Assembly: GCA_004556745.1 (NCBI GenBank) | Contig: SFFY01000005.1 | Span: forward strand, 1-64,000 | Origin: Bacteroidales bacterium | GTDB lineage: Bacteria; Bacteroidota; Bacteroidia; Bacteroidales; Bacteroidaceae | Direction: 5' to 3' | Length of the DNA: 64,000 nt | Part shown: piece by piece, positions 32,554 to 41,019 of the stretch | Layout of the letters: the number at the start of each line of letters is the position of its first letter | Numbering within the stretch: the stretch's first letter is position 1 | Program-made: the position numbers and the translations under genes | The notes under the pieces: generated by a model | What the model saw: only the letters and a program-made list of their open reading frames with translations | The model's database searches: none | Told to the model about the DNA's origin: nothing

Positions 32554-34491
32554 TTACACCCACGCATCGAATTTCCCATCGGCATCGTCCGCTTTTTCTT
32601 CCTCCTCTTCTTCATTATCGAATATCGGGTCGTAATATTGTTCTATCTCGGCCGCATGTTCTTCCAAGCGCCCCATAGTGTGGGCGATTACCGTCTCGTT
32701 AAGCAGTTGGCGGGAGCCGAGGCGCGTGCCTTTGAGGGCCAGCAAGTCGTGCTCAGTGAATAATATGTTCTTATCGTGGCAACGCACCATATCATACATT
32801 TTTTCGTATGCCGTAGAGCTGTCCCAATTTGCTGCCTTGGTATACCACGCCCACGCCTCCTCGTTATTTTTCGGCTGCAAGCAGTAACCATTATAATATA
32901 TATCGCCCACCAGCTCAGCCGCAACTTTTGAACCAAGATTGGCGCACGCTTTAAGTTCGTCGAAAAGTTCTTTTGCCACCTCCTCGGTCTTTTCATAATC
33001 CTCCAAGTTGTCAAAGTCAAGCAGTGCCTGCCACGCGAGCAAAGTGCGGCAGTCTACGTCTCCATGCTTCGCGCCCTCCCGCAAAACGGACAGATAGGTT
33101 TCCATATCGGCGGGGTGGCAGTTGTCGTCTAACTTGCCTTTTATCACTGCCAAGTTATACCAAGCCTGCACCTCTCCATGTCTGACAGCGTGGGTAAAGA
33201 AACGCTCTGCGTCCTCTTTCCTTCCGAGTTCTTCTACCGCGAGGGCCCGGTTATAGAGCCAAAGTTCGAAATAATACTTGAGATTGGTATCGGTGTGCAG
33301 CCAAGCATAGGCTAATTTCTGGGCTGCATCGGGGTCCTTCTTAAATACCACAGAACCAAAGCATAACTTTCTGAATTTCAAGTTAGCGGCATACTCGCTA
33401 TTCTGCGCCAACGCCTCTTCAAGCAGTTGGTCGTACAGTTCATGGTTCACCGTCCCCGCGTCGCCATAGCGCCAGGCCTCTGCGAGCGAGGCAGTAGCAT
33501 CGGCTACGCCACCCGCCTGCGCTTTTTTGAAATAATCGACCGAGATAGTTGCCGAATCTTCGTACGGCTTTACCACAATATGATATCTTCCGTAAGCAAA
33601 CTGCGCATAAGGATTGCCGCTGTTTGCAGCCCGTTCTATAAGGTCAAGCGACTGCGCCGAGAGCTTGAAAATGTAAGGTCGCGAGTAGAAAACACGCAGG
33701 AAATAAATGCGTGCCGCCTCGCTTTTCGGACCGCCGTCAGCGAGGGCGTTTTCAACTATCTCGTCATAACTGCCGTTTTCCATAAGCCAGCAATAATCAG
33801 GCTCGACAATGCGCAATGAGAATATGCGCCGTTCCTTGTTTTCCGGCCCAAAAGGCATCCCGTCGTAGTAATGCTCCTCGCCGGGCGCAAGCACGAACAC
33901 ATGGCCATAGCGGTCGCAAAAGAGCAAATGATTGCCGTCGTAAACAGTCACAAACGCTTTGCCGTTAAAGGAATAAGTGCCGTCTCGACCTGCTTCTCTT
34001 ATCTGTTTCTTAAACTCGCTGGGGTCATTGCTCGGACTGTTGTCATAGTAGCGCACGATTTTATACGTTGTTTCCGCCCACTTCCACGGTTTGCCATGCA
34101 AAGCAGACTGATCGGCAGGCGCAAGAAAGACATCGCACGCCCAAGTGCCGTCATTGCTCTTAACCCATTCTTCGTGCCTCACAATGCATGGCTCACAATG
34201 TCCCACGGGGTCGCAATGCACTACGCGACCGCAACAATCGAACTCTGCTGTTGCCATCACTTCTTCATAAGTGCCGCTCACCCATCTCTTCCCTTCTTTT
34301 TCTTCCACCTTATGGGTAATCAGGAAACCGCGCCCGTGGCGTTTGCCGTTGCTAAACTCACCGGCATAAAAGGTCGCGGCATCGAGAGCCATCATGCCGA
34401 GGCCATGCGGCAGCCCTGTTGCTTTGTCAATCTCTCCTTGATAACGTTTGCCGTTAGGCAACAAAATCCATTCATTAGGGTATAATATCAT
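32554..34491 (-). CDS. MORN- and Sel1-repeat protein, paralogue B
   Basis: 645 residues from the ATG at 34491 (MILYPNEWILLPNGKRYQGE). Same organisation as paralogue A: MORN-like motifs in the first 60 residues (GLPHGLGMM, EFSNGKRHGRGF), an unrecognised middle with a cysteine-containing patch (FDCCGRVVHCDPVGHCEPCIV), Sel1/TPR repeats in the second half and an acidic tail ending DADGKFDAWV. The two copies differ by scattered substitutions in all regions, so both seem to have been kept under selection. B is the copy next to the original GGGtGRT tail, hence probably the parental position. Function unknown. Confidence 0.8.
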   Translation of the reverse strand: MILYPNEWILLPNGKRYQGEIDKATGLPHGLGMMALDAATFYAGEFSNGKRHGRGFLITHKVEEKEGKRWVSGTYEEVMATAEFDCCGRVVHCDPVGHCEPCIVRHEEWVKSNDGTWACDVFLAPADQSALHGKPWKWAETTYKIVRYYDNSPSNDPSEFKKQIREAGRDGTYSFNGKAFVTVYDGNHLLFCDRYGHVFVLAPGEEHYYDGMPFGPENKERRIFSLRIVEPDYCWLMENGSYDEIVENALADGGPKSEAARIYFLRVFYSRPYIFKLSAQSLDLIERAANSGNPYAQFAYGRYHIVVKPYEDSATISVDYFKKAQAGGVADATASLAEAWRYGDAGTVNHELYDQLLEEALAQNSEYAANLKFRKLCFGSVVFKKDPDAAQKLAYAWLHTDTNLKYYFELWLYNRALAVEELGRKEDAERFFTHAVRHGEVQAWYNLAVIKGKLDDNCHPADMETYLSVLREGAKHGDVDCRTLLAWQALLDFDNLEDYEKTEEVAKELFDELKACANLGSKVAAELVGDIYYNGYCLQPKNNEEAWAWYTKAANWDSSTAYEKMYDMVRCHDKNILFTEHDLLALKGTRLGSRQLLNETVIAHTMGRLEEHAAEIEQYYDPIFDNEEEEEEKADDADGKFDAWV

Positions 34492-34540
34492 AGTCTTTTC
34501 GGTTAAATTATATCTCGTTAGCTCGTTATAAGTCTCCTTT

Positions 34541-34549
34541 GCAAATATA
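34541..34549 (-). promoter_or_regulatory. -7 promoter element of MORN/Sel1 gene B
   Basis: The minus strand reads TATATTTGC with ATTTG further upstream, 49 bp before the ATG, matching the layout at paralogue A. Confidence 0.6.
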
Positions 34550-34606
34550 GGCAAATTTATATATATACCACGCTTTCTTAAATATAATGAGATTAACCCG
34601 CACAAA

Positions 34607-34641
34607 AAATCTCCCGCAACCGAATGGGTTGCAGGAGATTT
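34607..34641 (-). terminator. terminator copy 2, probably the native one of the GGGtGRT gene
   Basis: AAATCTCCCGCAACC pairs with GGTTGCAGGAGATTT (one mismatch). It now sits 3.2 kb from the GGGtGRT gene because of the inserted segment, but is still followed by the 29-bp gene tail at 34671. Confidence 0.8.
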
Positions 34642-34957
34642 TATTTAGATAAGCTGTAAGCGTCTGCTGCTTACTTCTTGTTCAGTGAGAGGTCCACGTA
34701 TCAAATATATTATCGTTTAATGCAAATTCTATATATATCCGATGACATAGACGAGGTAAGCCTGATAAATTTGAGTTCTGACATCAAAATTCAACACTTA
34801 ATGATCCCCCCGAAAAATATCAATAGAGATACTTGCAATATTTGAAAAGTTTCGCCAAATTTGCGGAAACAAAATCACAAGCAGTAGCCTTAATGAGGTT
34901 CTGACTACTCGCTAATCTTAAAGTGGATTTATAAAACCTCCCTAAACACATACTTCT

Positions 34958-36556
34958 ATGAAACATTCAAGGTTAAGTTTTATTTTCGTTTTCTTACTGT
35001 GCATTCTTGTATCCGCACCGTCCAAGTCGCAAAATGCCATTCCCGGCGACAATGTAATGCGTTATTACAAGGTGGCAGTGCCAGTTACGATGTCATCCGT
35101 TGAGGAAGACTTTTATGGCGATGAAGCCGCTGTAAAACTATTCTGGTCCGATGTGGAGGAATATCTCAACAAGATTTACGTTCCGTTGGGATTTTGTTTT
35201 ACCGTGAACAGAGACAGCAGACTTTTGCTGTCTTCGTATAACCTTATAGATGAAAACTATATGAATGCTCCCAGTTACGGAACAGAACTTCTCAACGAAC
35301 TTATCGGTCAGTCTTCGTACGATATAGGCATTTGGATTCTGCACCGTCCCGAGGATGGCAACAACAACGGCCTTTCTATACTGGACGGGGCATACAAGAA
35401 GGACAGCAAGGCATCTGGATATGCCGCCCCTGATCCATGGATTGTGGCGCATGAAATAGCACACATGTTTGGTGCCGGGCACACAGAGGATGCTTCGCTG
35501 ATGGACGCAGAGGGAGATTTTCTCTCCCTGACTTCCATTATGGAGATACGCTCTTCATGTATCAGGAACAACTCTGCCTACTACAGCGACCAGGACAAGA
35601 ACACCCTTGTCGGTTCAGATTTGGGAGGAAACTATGTGTACGGACAGAAGGTATCCAATACAGCACCTGCATTTGGAAGCAAAATGCCATATTCTGTCAG
35701 AATTCCCTTGGGAGCATGCCTTGCGTTGGATGTTCAGGCAGACGATACAGAGGATAACAGGATTTCTTACTCTACTGTCAGCAATGATTTTGCCCTGGTG
35801 TCTCCGACCTTTAGTTCCCGATTGGATTTCCGACCCCAATACGTGGCGGATATCTTTTATGACGGTTATTATTATATAGTAGACAAGACCGACATCCATA
35901 CCAAGGAAGCGGGCAGTTATTCCATGACAGTCTCTATCAACGACATGCCCGACTCCGACATTCTTACGTGGCAGACTTTTATCGCTTCGCCTTTCTACAG
36001 CAATTACACCACACGCCAGATAGGCGTGGAAATTGTAGGAGGCGAACGCTTCTCGCTATCCCTCTCTCCAGACAGGCAGAACTATGCTCCTGGCGACAAG
36101 GTGCGTCTTTCATGGGGAGTAAATACCAGTTATTTTAATTCGGAAAGCAGACTGAGGATAACGCTCTCGACTGATTATGGAAAAACATTCAACTACATCC
36201 TTGCGGCCTCCGTTCCGGCCCTTGATGGCGAATGTGTGGTTGAGATGCCTGACTTGAAGATAGATAATCTTGACGTGGATTTTTCCACAGCAGTTCGTTC
36301 CGTGCGTGCAGGTATCATACGCATTGAGGAAATAGGCGGTGCGGCATACACGCTTTCGTGCCTTACGCCGGAGGGTGGCGGCGGCTTTCTTCTTTCCGGC
36401 AGTAATGTTCCAACGTCCATCTCCATTCCCGGTGCCGGCAAATCGTCGGCAGGTTGCATCTACGATGTCAGCGGACGGAAGGTTTCGGCAAAAAGTGCTT
36501 CGTCACTGCCTGGAGGTATTTATATATGCAATGGAAAGAGGGTTGTCGTGAAGTAA
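34958..36556 (+). CDS. secreted metzincin-type zinc metalloprotease with T9SS-like C-terminus
   Basis: Residues 1-25 are a signal peptide (FIFVFLLCILVSAPSKSQ). The zinc site is HEIAHMFGAGHTED near residue 168, the HExxHxxGxxH of metzincins; a Met-turn candidate is SIMEIRSS about 25 residues later. The protease half (~30-225) is followed by a region of beta-sandwich character and ends with IYDVSGRKVSAKSASSLPGG and IYICNGKRVVVK, like type IX secretion sorting domains in Prevotella. No propeptide cysteine switch is obvious. Base composition is lower in GC than the neighbours, consistent with cargo of the integrated element. Substrate unknown. Confidence 0.8.
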   Translation: MKHSRLSFIFVFLLCILVSAPSKSQNAIPGDNVMRYYKVAVPVTMSSVEEDFYGDEAAVKLFWSDVEEYLNKIYVPLGFCFTVNRDSRLLLSSYNLIDENYMNAPSYGTELLNELIGQSSYDIGIWILHRPEDGNNNGLSILDGAYKKDSKASGYAAPDPWIVAHEIAHMFGAGHTEDASLMDAEGDFLSLTSIMEIRSSCIRNNSAYYSDQDKNTLVGSDLGGNYVYGQKVSNTAPAFGSKMPYSVRIPLGACLALDVQADDTEDNRISYSTVSNDFALVSPTFSSRLDFRPQYVADIFYDGYYYIVDKTDIHTKEAGSYSMTVSINDMPDSDILTWQTFIASPFYSNYTTRQIGVEIVGGERFSLSLSPDRQNYAPGDKVRLSWGVNTSYFNSESRLRITLSTDYGKTFNYILAASVPALDGECVVEMPDLKIDNLDVDFSTAVRSVRAGIIRIEEIGGAAYTLSCLTPEGGGGFLLSGSNVPTSISIPGAGKSSAGCIYDVSGRKVSAKSASSLPGGIYICNGKRVVVK

Positions 36557-36637
36557 TGTGCCCAAGTAAGATGTGGGTTATGGTAAACCTATGTGATAAC
36601 CAATTTATAGACGCTACCAGAAGTCTATATAGACAAA

Positions 36638-36669
36638 AAAGAGGAAGGACACAAAAGTCTTTCCTCTTT
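36638..36669. terminator. bidirectional hairpin terminator
   Basis: AAAGAGGAAGGAC pairs with GTCTTTCCTCTTT around 6 nt, with A and T runs outside. The stop codon of the truncated recombinase (36668-36670) lies in its right arm. Confidence 0.7.
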
Positions 36670-37585
36670 ATCTTAGAATAGTTTTGGAATCTCTCTGGAT
36701 GCGAGAGAGAACGCCAATCTTGACTCTTTTCTTCTTAATCCAGAAACGACCTTCTTCGTCTGTTTCGAAGTGTTCTTTGCGGAGTGTCTTGATGTCTATG
36801 TATGCAAGACCTGTAAAACATCCAAAAAGAAAAGCGTCTCTGGTTCTCTCGAATCGCTTGATAGGAGTCTCAAAGTTAATAATCTTCTGTAGTTCGTTGT
36901 GATCGAGGAAGTCAATTTCAACAGGTTCACGCTCCACCTTATATATATTAAGAGGATTGAACTGTAAATAACCATTGGCTACTGCTATATTCATAAGCTG
37001 CTTCAAGAACTTTAAGTGCTTTGAGCATGAGTTCTGACGGTTGTTCTTCTCTGTCAGTAGAAAAGTGTGGAAACCTTGAATAAAACCAATCTTGACCTCG
37101 TGTAGATAAATATCGCTACGATGGTACTGCTTCTCCATGAACTCCTTGATGTATCGTCCTGTCAAATCATTGTCCTCATAGGTGTCTTTGGCAATCTTCT
37201 TTCCGATAAGAGGCTTGCGCATTGCCTGAAAATCGTTGAAGACCTGTATTAGTGTTTTCTGATTGACAGCATCTACATGGTCATTGACAGCTTCTTTTAG
37301 CAATGTCGGTGTGAGCATAAAACCTTTCTCCATCAGCTCAATCTCCTTCTGAAAGACCTTATTACGGAGTTGGTAAAGGTATTCGTTGATTAGTTTTGCC
37401 TTATCTGACGATCCTTTTACAAGCTGTTTCTTTGCATCCCACTCTGACACTTTGACTTTTTTGCCTGTGGAATAAGAGATTCGTTCACCATTTACTGCTA
37501 TCCAAGCATCGATAGGAGAATCGCCATTTTTGTCCTTCCTTGTCTTTTTTAATAGGAAGTAAACAGTAGTACAATGTTTTTCCAT
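36668..37585 (-). pseudogene. tyrosine recombinase (Bacteroidetes integrase), C-terminally truncated
   Basis: An arm-binding N-terminus (TVYFLLKKTRKDKNGDSPID), a SAM-like core-binding domain (~100-210: YIKEFMEKQYHRSDIYLHEV, KHLKFLKQLMNIAVANGY) and the beginning of the catalytic domain (FLFGCFTGLAYIDIKTLRK near residue 253) are present. The chain stops at 305 residues with an unrelated-looking tail; related integrases run to about 400 and carry HxxR, H/W and the nucleophilic tyrosine there. The first catalytic arginine position reads Ala in TGLAYID, a variation known among Bacteroidetes integrases such as IntDOT relatives. Without the tyrosine it cannot recombine DNA. It lies 300 bp from the 37884 repeat, as expected of an integrase beside its att site. 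Confidence 0.85.
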
Positions 37586-37649
37586 TGTTTGTTGTTTGTT
37601 TGTGTAAGGCGTATCGCTCTAACCCACAACTGATTACTTGAAAATTGCA

Positions 37650-37700
37650 GCCACATCTCCAAAACAATCAAAAGTGGCTGCAAAGTGGCTGCAATTTCAC
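37650..37700. repeat. GTGGCTGCAA direct and inverted repeats upstream of the recombinase
   Basis: AAGTGGCTGCAAAGTGGCTG (two direct 11-bp units) and the inverted TTGCAGCCAC at 37645 lie between the recombinase start and the att-like repeat. Such clusters often are arm-type integrase binding sites; that role here is inferred from position. Confidence 0.4.
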
Positions 37701-37819
37701 TACAAAACAGGGAATTCTTGTACTTTTGCAACTCCAGAAAATGAAAGAAGGAAAACCGTCATTTGGTCTCATTAACACAACGACGGCAATCATATTCTAA
37801 GACCGTATAAACACAAAAA

Positions 37820-37848
37820 TCTCCTGCAACCATTACGATTACAGGAGA
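37820..37848 (-). terminator. present terminator of the GGGtGRT gene, element-borne copy
   Basis: TCTCCTGCAA pairs with TTACAGGAGA (one mismatch), 36 bp after the GGGtGRT stop. It matches the native hairpin at 34607 in position and outer stem, but the inner sequence differs. Confidence 0.7.
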
Positions 37849-37883
37849 CTTCTTTTATGATGTAATTTACTGAAAGTCAGTTG

Positions 37884-38903
37884 TTACTTCTTGTTCAGTG
37901 CGAGGTCCACGTTAACGGCGCAAGCCACGGAGCAACCTACCATGGGGTTGTTGCCGATGCCGAGGAAGCCCATCATCTCAACGTGCGCGGGAACAGAAGA
38001 AGAACCGGCAAACTGAGCGTCAGAGTGCATGCGGCCAAGCGTGTCGGTCATACCGTAAGAAGCGGGACCAGCAGCCATGTTATCGGGGTGCAGGGTGCGA
38101 CCCGTACCACCGCCGGATGCTACGCTGAAGTAGGGCTTGCCCTGAAGCACACGCTCCTTCTTGTAAGTACCTGCAACGGGGTGCTGGAAACGAGTGGGGT
38201 TGGTAGAGTTACCCGTGATGGATACGTCTACGTCTTCGTGCCACATGATGGCTACACCTTCGCGAACGTCGTCTGCGCCGTAGCAGTTAACGGCAGCGCG
38301 GGGACCGTTGCTGTAAGGAGTTTTCTTCACGATGTTGAGTTCGCCCGTGAAATAGTCGAACTTGGTCTGCACGTACGTGAAACCGTTGATGCGGCTGATA
38401 ATCATGGCAGCGTCCTTGCCGAGACCGTTGAGGATGCAGCGCAGGGGCTTGTCGGCGGGTCTTGACTTGTTGGCCATCTGTGCAATCTTGATAGCGCCTT
38501 CGGCGGCTGCGAAGCTCTCGTGGCCGGCGAGGAAAGCGAAGCACTTAGTTTCGGGAGAGAGCAGGCGGGCTGCGAGCTTGCCGTGGCCGATACCTACCTT
38601 ACGGTCGTCGGCTACGGAACCGGGAATGCAGAAAGCCTGCAGGCCCTCGCCGATGTATTCGGCAGCCTGAACAGCGTCTTTTGCCTTCTCTTTGAGTGCG
38701 ATGGCAGTACCGACGACGTATGCCCATTTAGCATTTTCAAAGCAAATCATCTGTGTTTCTTCACAGGTCTGATAAGGATCGAGGCCTGCGGCTTCGCAGA
38801 TTTCGTTGGCTTCTTCGATAGAAGCGATGCCGTGTGCGTTAAGACAAGCGAGAATCTGCTTGATACGACGGTCTTGTGACTCAAATTTTACTTCTCTAAT
38901 CAT
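37884..38903 (-). CDS. GGGtGRT-family protein
   Basis: A 339-residue soluble protein named for its conserved motif, here SGGGTGRTLHPDNMAAGP at residues ~263-280. Other conserved-looking segments are SSSVPAHVEMMGFLGIGNNPMVG near the end and cysteines in VGCSVACAVNVD. The family is widespread in anaerobes, of unknown function, and usually encoded next to a NifU-like scaffold protein, as here (18-bp gap). An iron-sulfur or metal-related role is inferred from that partner. The last 29 bp serve as the apparent attachment site of the inserted element; the encoded C-terminus (NVDLALNKK) remains intact. Confidence 0.9.
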   Translation of the reverse strand: MIREVKFESQDRRIKQILACLNAHGIASIEEANEICEAAGLDPYQTCEETQMICFENAKWAYVVGTAIALKEKAKDAVQAAEYIGEGLQAFCIPGSVADDRKVGIGHGKLAARLLSPETKCFAFLAGHESFAAAEGAIKIAQMANKSRPADKPLRCILNGLGKDAAMIISRINGFTYVQTKFDYFTGELNIVKKTPYSNGPRAAVNCYGADDVREGVAIMWHEDVDVSITGNSTNPTRFQHPVAGTYKKERVLQGKPYFSVASGGGTGRTLHPDNMAAGPASYGMTDTLGRMHSDAQFAGSSSVPAHVEMMGFLGIGNNPMVGCSVACAVNVDLALNKK

Positions 38904-38921
38904 AATTGCAGTCCTCCTTAA

Positions 38922-39623
38922 TTAGTCTTTACGTGGGTCGATTGATTTAACTGCGCCGTCCTCTTCCTTGGTACGGCCGTAGGTGCCGGTAACGCTCTTG
39001 AGGGCTTCGTCGGCGGGTACGCCTTTCTTGACGGCATCCATGAACTTGCCCATGTGAACGAACTCGTAGCCGCAAACCTGGTCGTCCTTGTCGAGATACA
39101 TCTTGGTGATGTAGCCTTCGGTGAGCTGGAGGTAGCGGGTGCCTTTAACCTTCGTGCCGTAGAGCGTGCCGCACTGCGAAACGAGGCCTTTGCCGAGGTC
39201 TTCGAGACCTGCGCCGATCACGAGGCCGCCTTCGGAGAATGCGCTCTGCGTGCGTCCGTAAACGATTTGCAGGAAGAGTTCGCGCATAGCCGTGTTGATG
39301 GCGTCGCAAACGAGGTCGGTGTTGAGGGCTTCGAGAATGGTCTTGCCGGGAAGGATTTCGCTGGCCATGGCGGCGGAGTGGGTCATACCCGAGCAGCCGA
39401 TGGTTTCAACGAGGCATTCTTCGATAACGCCTTCCTTAACATTGAGCGTGAGCTTGCACGCGCCCTGCTGGGGTGCGCACCAACCCACACCGTGTGTCAG
39501 GCCGGAGATGTCCTTGATTTCTTTGGCTTGCACCCACTTGCCCTCTTCGGGAATGGGAGCGGGACCATGATTGGGGCCTTTGGCCACGCAACACATGTTC
39601 TTTACTTCGTGTGAGTATTCCAT
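38922..39623 (-). CDS. NifU/IscU-like iron-sulfur scaffold protein (GGGtGRT partner)
   Basis: 233 residues from the ATG at 39623 (MEYSHEVKNMCCVAKGPNHG); the upstream Met would precede the promoter-proximal leader and is rejected. The cysteines typical of scaffold proteins are visible in GVGWCAPQQGACKLTL, VETIGCSGMTHSAAM (IscU: xGCGxxxASxS) and NTDLVCDAINTAM. The family name is based on similarity to the IscU/NifU N-terminal domain. It heads a two-gene operon with the GGGtGRT gene. Whether it builds clusters for that protein is unknown. Confidence 0.85.
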   Translation of the reverse strand: MEYSHEVKNMCCVAKGPNHGPAPIPEEGKWVQAKEIKDISGLTHGVGWCAPQQGACKLTLNVKEGVIEECLVETIGCSGMTHSAAMASEILPGKTILEALNTDLVCDAINTAMRELFLQIVYGRTQSAFSEGGLVIGAGLEDLGKGLVSQCGTLYGTKVKGTRYLQLTEGYITKMYLDKDDQVCGYEFVHMGKFMDAVKKGVPADEALKSVTGTYGRTKEEDGAVKSIDPRKD

Positions 39624-39658
39624 GTCTTTTATAATTATAAAATAAGGGTTTTGCTTTT

Positions 39659-39667
39659 GCAAAATTA
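39659..39667 (-). promoter_or_regulatory. -7 promoter element of the NifU-like/GGGtGRT operon
   Basis: The minus strand reads TAATTTTGC, 36 bp before the ATG at 39623. Confidence 0.6.
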
Positions 39668-39772
39668 GCGGTATCGGCAAAATCTGCCAAACTTTTATAT
39701 TGCTTTTTTGCGCAGATAAGCGCGTTTTTTGTGCTTTTGCTTAGCAGATAGGCGCGTGCAATGCCTGAGGTG

Positions 39773-40960
39773 CTACATGCTGCCGGTTGGCAACTGGAAC
39801 TGGCGGAGGCCGAAGAGGGGCAAGGCGGCCATGAACTGCTCCATGGCTTGCGCCGAAAGTTCTTCGAATTTCTCGAAATCCGTTTCGCGGAAATAAAACC
39901 ATATTTCCACAGGTACGCCGCGCCCGGACTCCAAATTTGAAATGCGCGTGAGTATCCAGTCGTTCGTATTCACGTCTTTGCGGTTGTGCAACGTCTGTTC
40001 CACGTAGTGGCGGAACAGCGTGAGGTTCACCATGTTGCCTCCCTTGCGCTCGTTGGAGGTGAGATAAGGCAGGAACTTCTTGTCGGCGAGTTCCTGCTTG
40101 GTGAGCAGGCGTACGGTGTTGGCATCGATGTAGAGCGTCTTCTTGAAACGGCGGCTGCCGAGGTTTTGCATCGTGTCCCAGTTCTTGAAGCAGTCGCTCA
40201 CGAGCGTGTAAGGCGGCACGGTGGAGACGGATTTGTCGAAATTGCGCACTTTGACCGTGGTGAGCGATATTTCTTCCACGGTGCCGTCGATGCCGAGCTT
40301 TTCAATCGTCACCCAGTCGCCCACTTTGAGCATTCGGTTGGCAGAGAGCTGTATGCCTGATACAAGTCCGAGGATTGTGTCTTTGAAAACGAGCATAAGC
40401 ACCGTGGCGGCTGCGCCGAGGCTTACCAATACAGTGAGCGGGTTGCGCCCGAAGGCGAGGGCTATGGCCGTGATGCCGCAAAGGCAGTAAATGATAACAC
40501 GGGCAAACTGGAGAATGCCGAGCAGGTGGTGCTTTTGCATAAGTTCCTCGGCCACGCGCCCGAGGTTTTTTACAAACGTCGTGAGCAGCCACATCACGGT
40601 GAGCGTGATGAAGACGGAGGTGCCGCGGTCGAAAAAGACGTAGAGCGTGGAAGTAGTCGCTCTGCCCGCCGTGGTGAAACAAAGGGGGAAGAGATTATAG
40701 AAGATTACGCCGGGCACGATGTTGCACATCGCTCGCAACATTGTGGGCGAAAGGATATAGTCGTCCCAATGCACCTTCGTCTTTTTTACTAACTTGCCGA
40801 TGGGCGGCGCGACGACGTGGTGCAACACGAGCCCCACAATCCACGATAGCAGGCAGACGGACAGCAGCGTGGCGGCAAAGGCTAAGCGCAGCGATGCCGC
40901 GAGGCTGAGGCCGTGGGCGAAGAGAAATTCAAATACGCTGTCGTAGATTGTGGAAATCAT
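39773..40960 (-). CDS. mechanosensitive ion channel, MscS family (YbdG-like)
   Basis: An inner-membrane channel that opens under hypo-osmotic tension. The 395-residue protein has about five membrane segments in the first 200 residues, then the MscS beta domain: FKDTILGLVSGIQLSANRML near 185, VGDWVTIEKLGIDGTVEEISLTTVKVRNFDKS near 207-240 and VPPYTLVSDCFKNW. The C-terminal 130 residues match the larger YbdG-type subgroup. Single gene upstream of which a type IV tract separates it from pheS. Confidence 0.9.
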   Translation of the reverse strand: MISTIYDSVFEFLFAHGLSLAASLRLAFAATLLSVCLLSWIVGLVLHHVVAPPIGKLVKKTKVHWDDYILSPTMLRAMCNIVPGVIFYNLFPLCFTTAGRATTSTLYVFFDRGTSVFITLTVMWLLTTFVKNLGRVAEELMQKHHLLGILQFARVIIYCLCGITAIALAFGRNPLTVLVSLGAAATVLMLVFKDTILGLVSGIQLSANRMLKVGDWVTIEKLGIDGTVEEISLTTVKVRNFDKSVSTVPPYTLVSDCFKNWDTMQNLGSRRFKKTLYIDANTVRLLTKQELADKKFLPYLTSNERKGGNMVNLTLFRHYVEQTLHNRKDVNTNDWILTRISNLESGRGVPVEIWFYFRETDFEKFEELSAQAMEQFMAALPLFGLRQFQLPTGSM

Positions 40961-40964
40961 GGGT

Positions 40965-41016
40965 TAGTAAACGAGTAGACAAGTAAACGAGTAGACAAGT
41001 AGACGAGTAGGCAAGT
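40965..41016. repeat. type IV octamer tandem repeat (6 units)
   Basis: Tandem AGTAAACG, AGTAGACA, AGTAAACG, AGTAGACA, AGTAGACG and AGTAGGCA units fill the 59-bp gap between pheS and the MscS gene. Confidence 0.85.
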
Positions 41017-41019
41017 CTA

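Larger units (their letters stand above)
34671..37912. mobile_element. integrated element of about 3.2 kb at the 3' end of the GGGtGRT gene, bounded by 29-bp direct repeats
   Basis: The last 29 bp of the GGGtGRT gene (37884-37912, TTACTTCTTGTTCAGTG...) recur at 34671-34699 with one mismatch. Between the copies lie a metzincin gene, a truncated tyrosine recombinase and AT-rich non-coding DNA. Both copies are preceded by a related but not identical terminator (34607 and 37820). This is the pattern left when an integrase uses a gene's 3' end as attB and the element supplies a replacement end. Element status is inferred from the repeats, the recombinase and the base-composition change; excision is unlikely because the recombinase is truncated. 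Confidence 0.75.
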
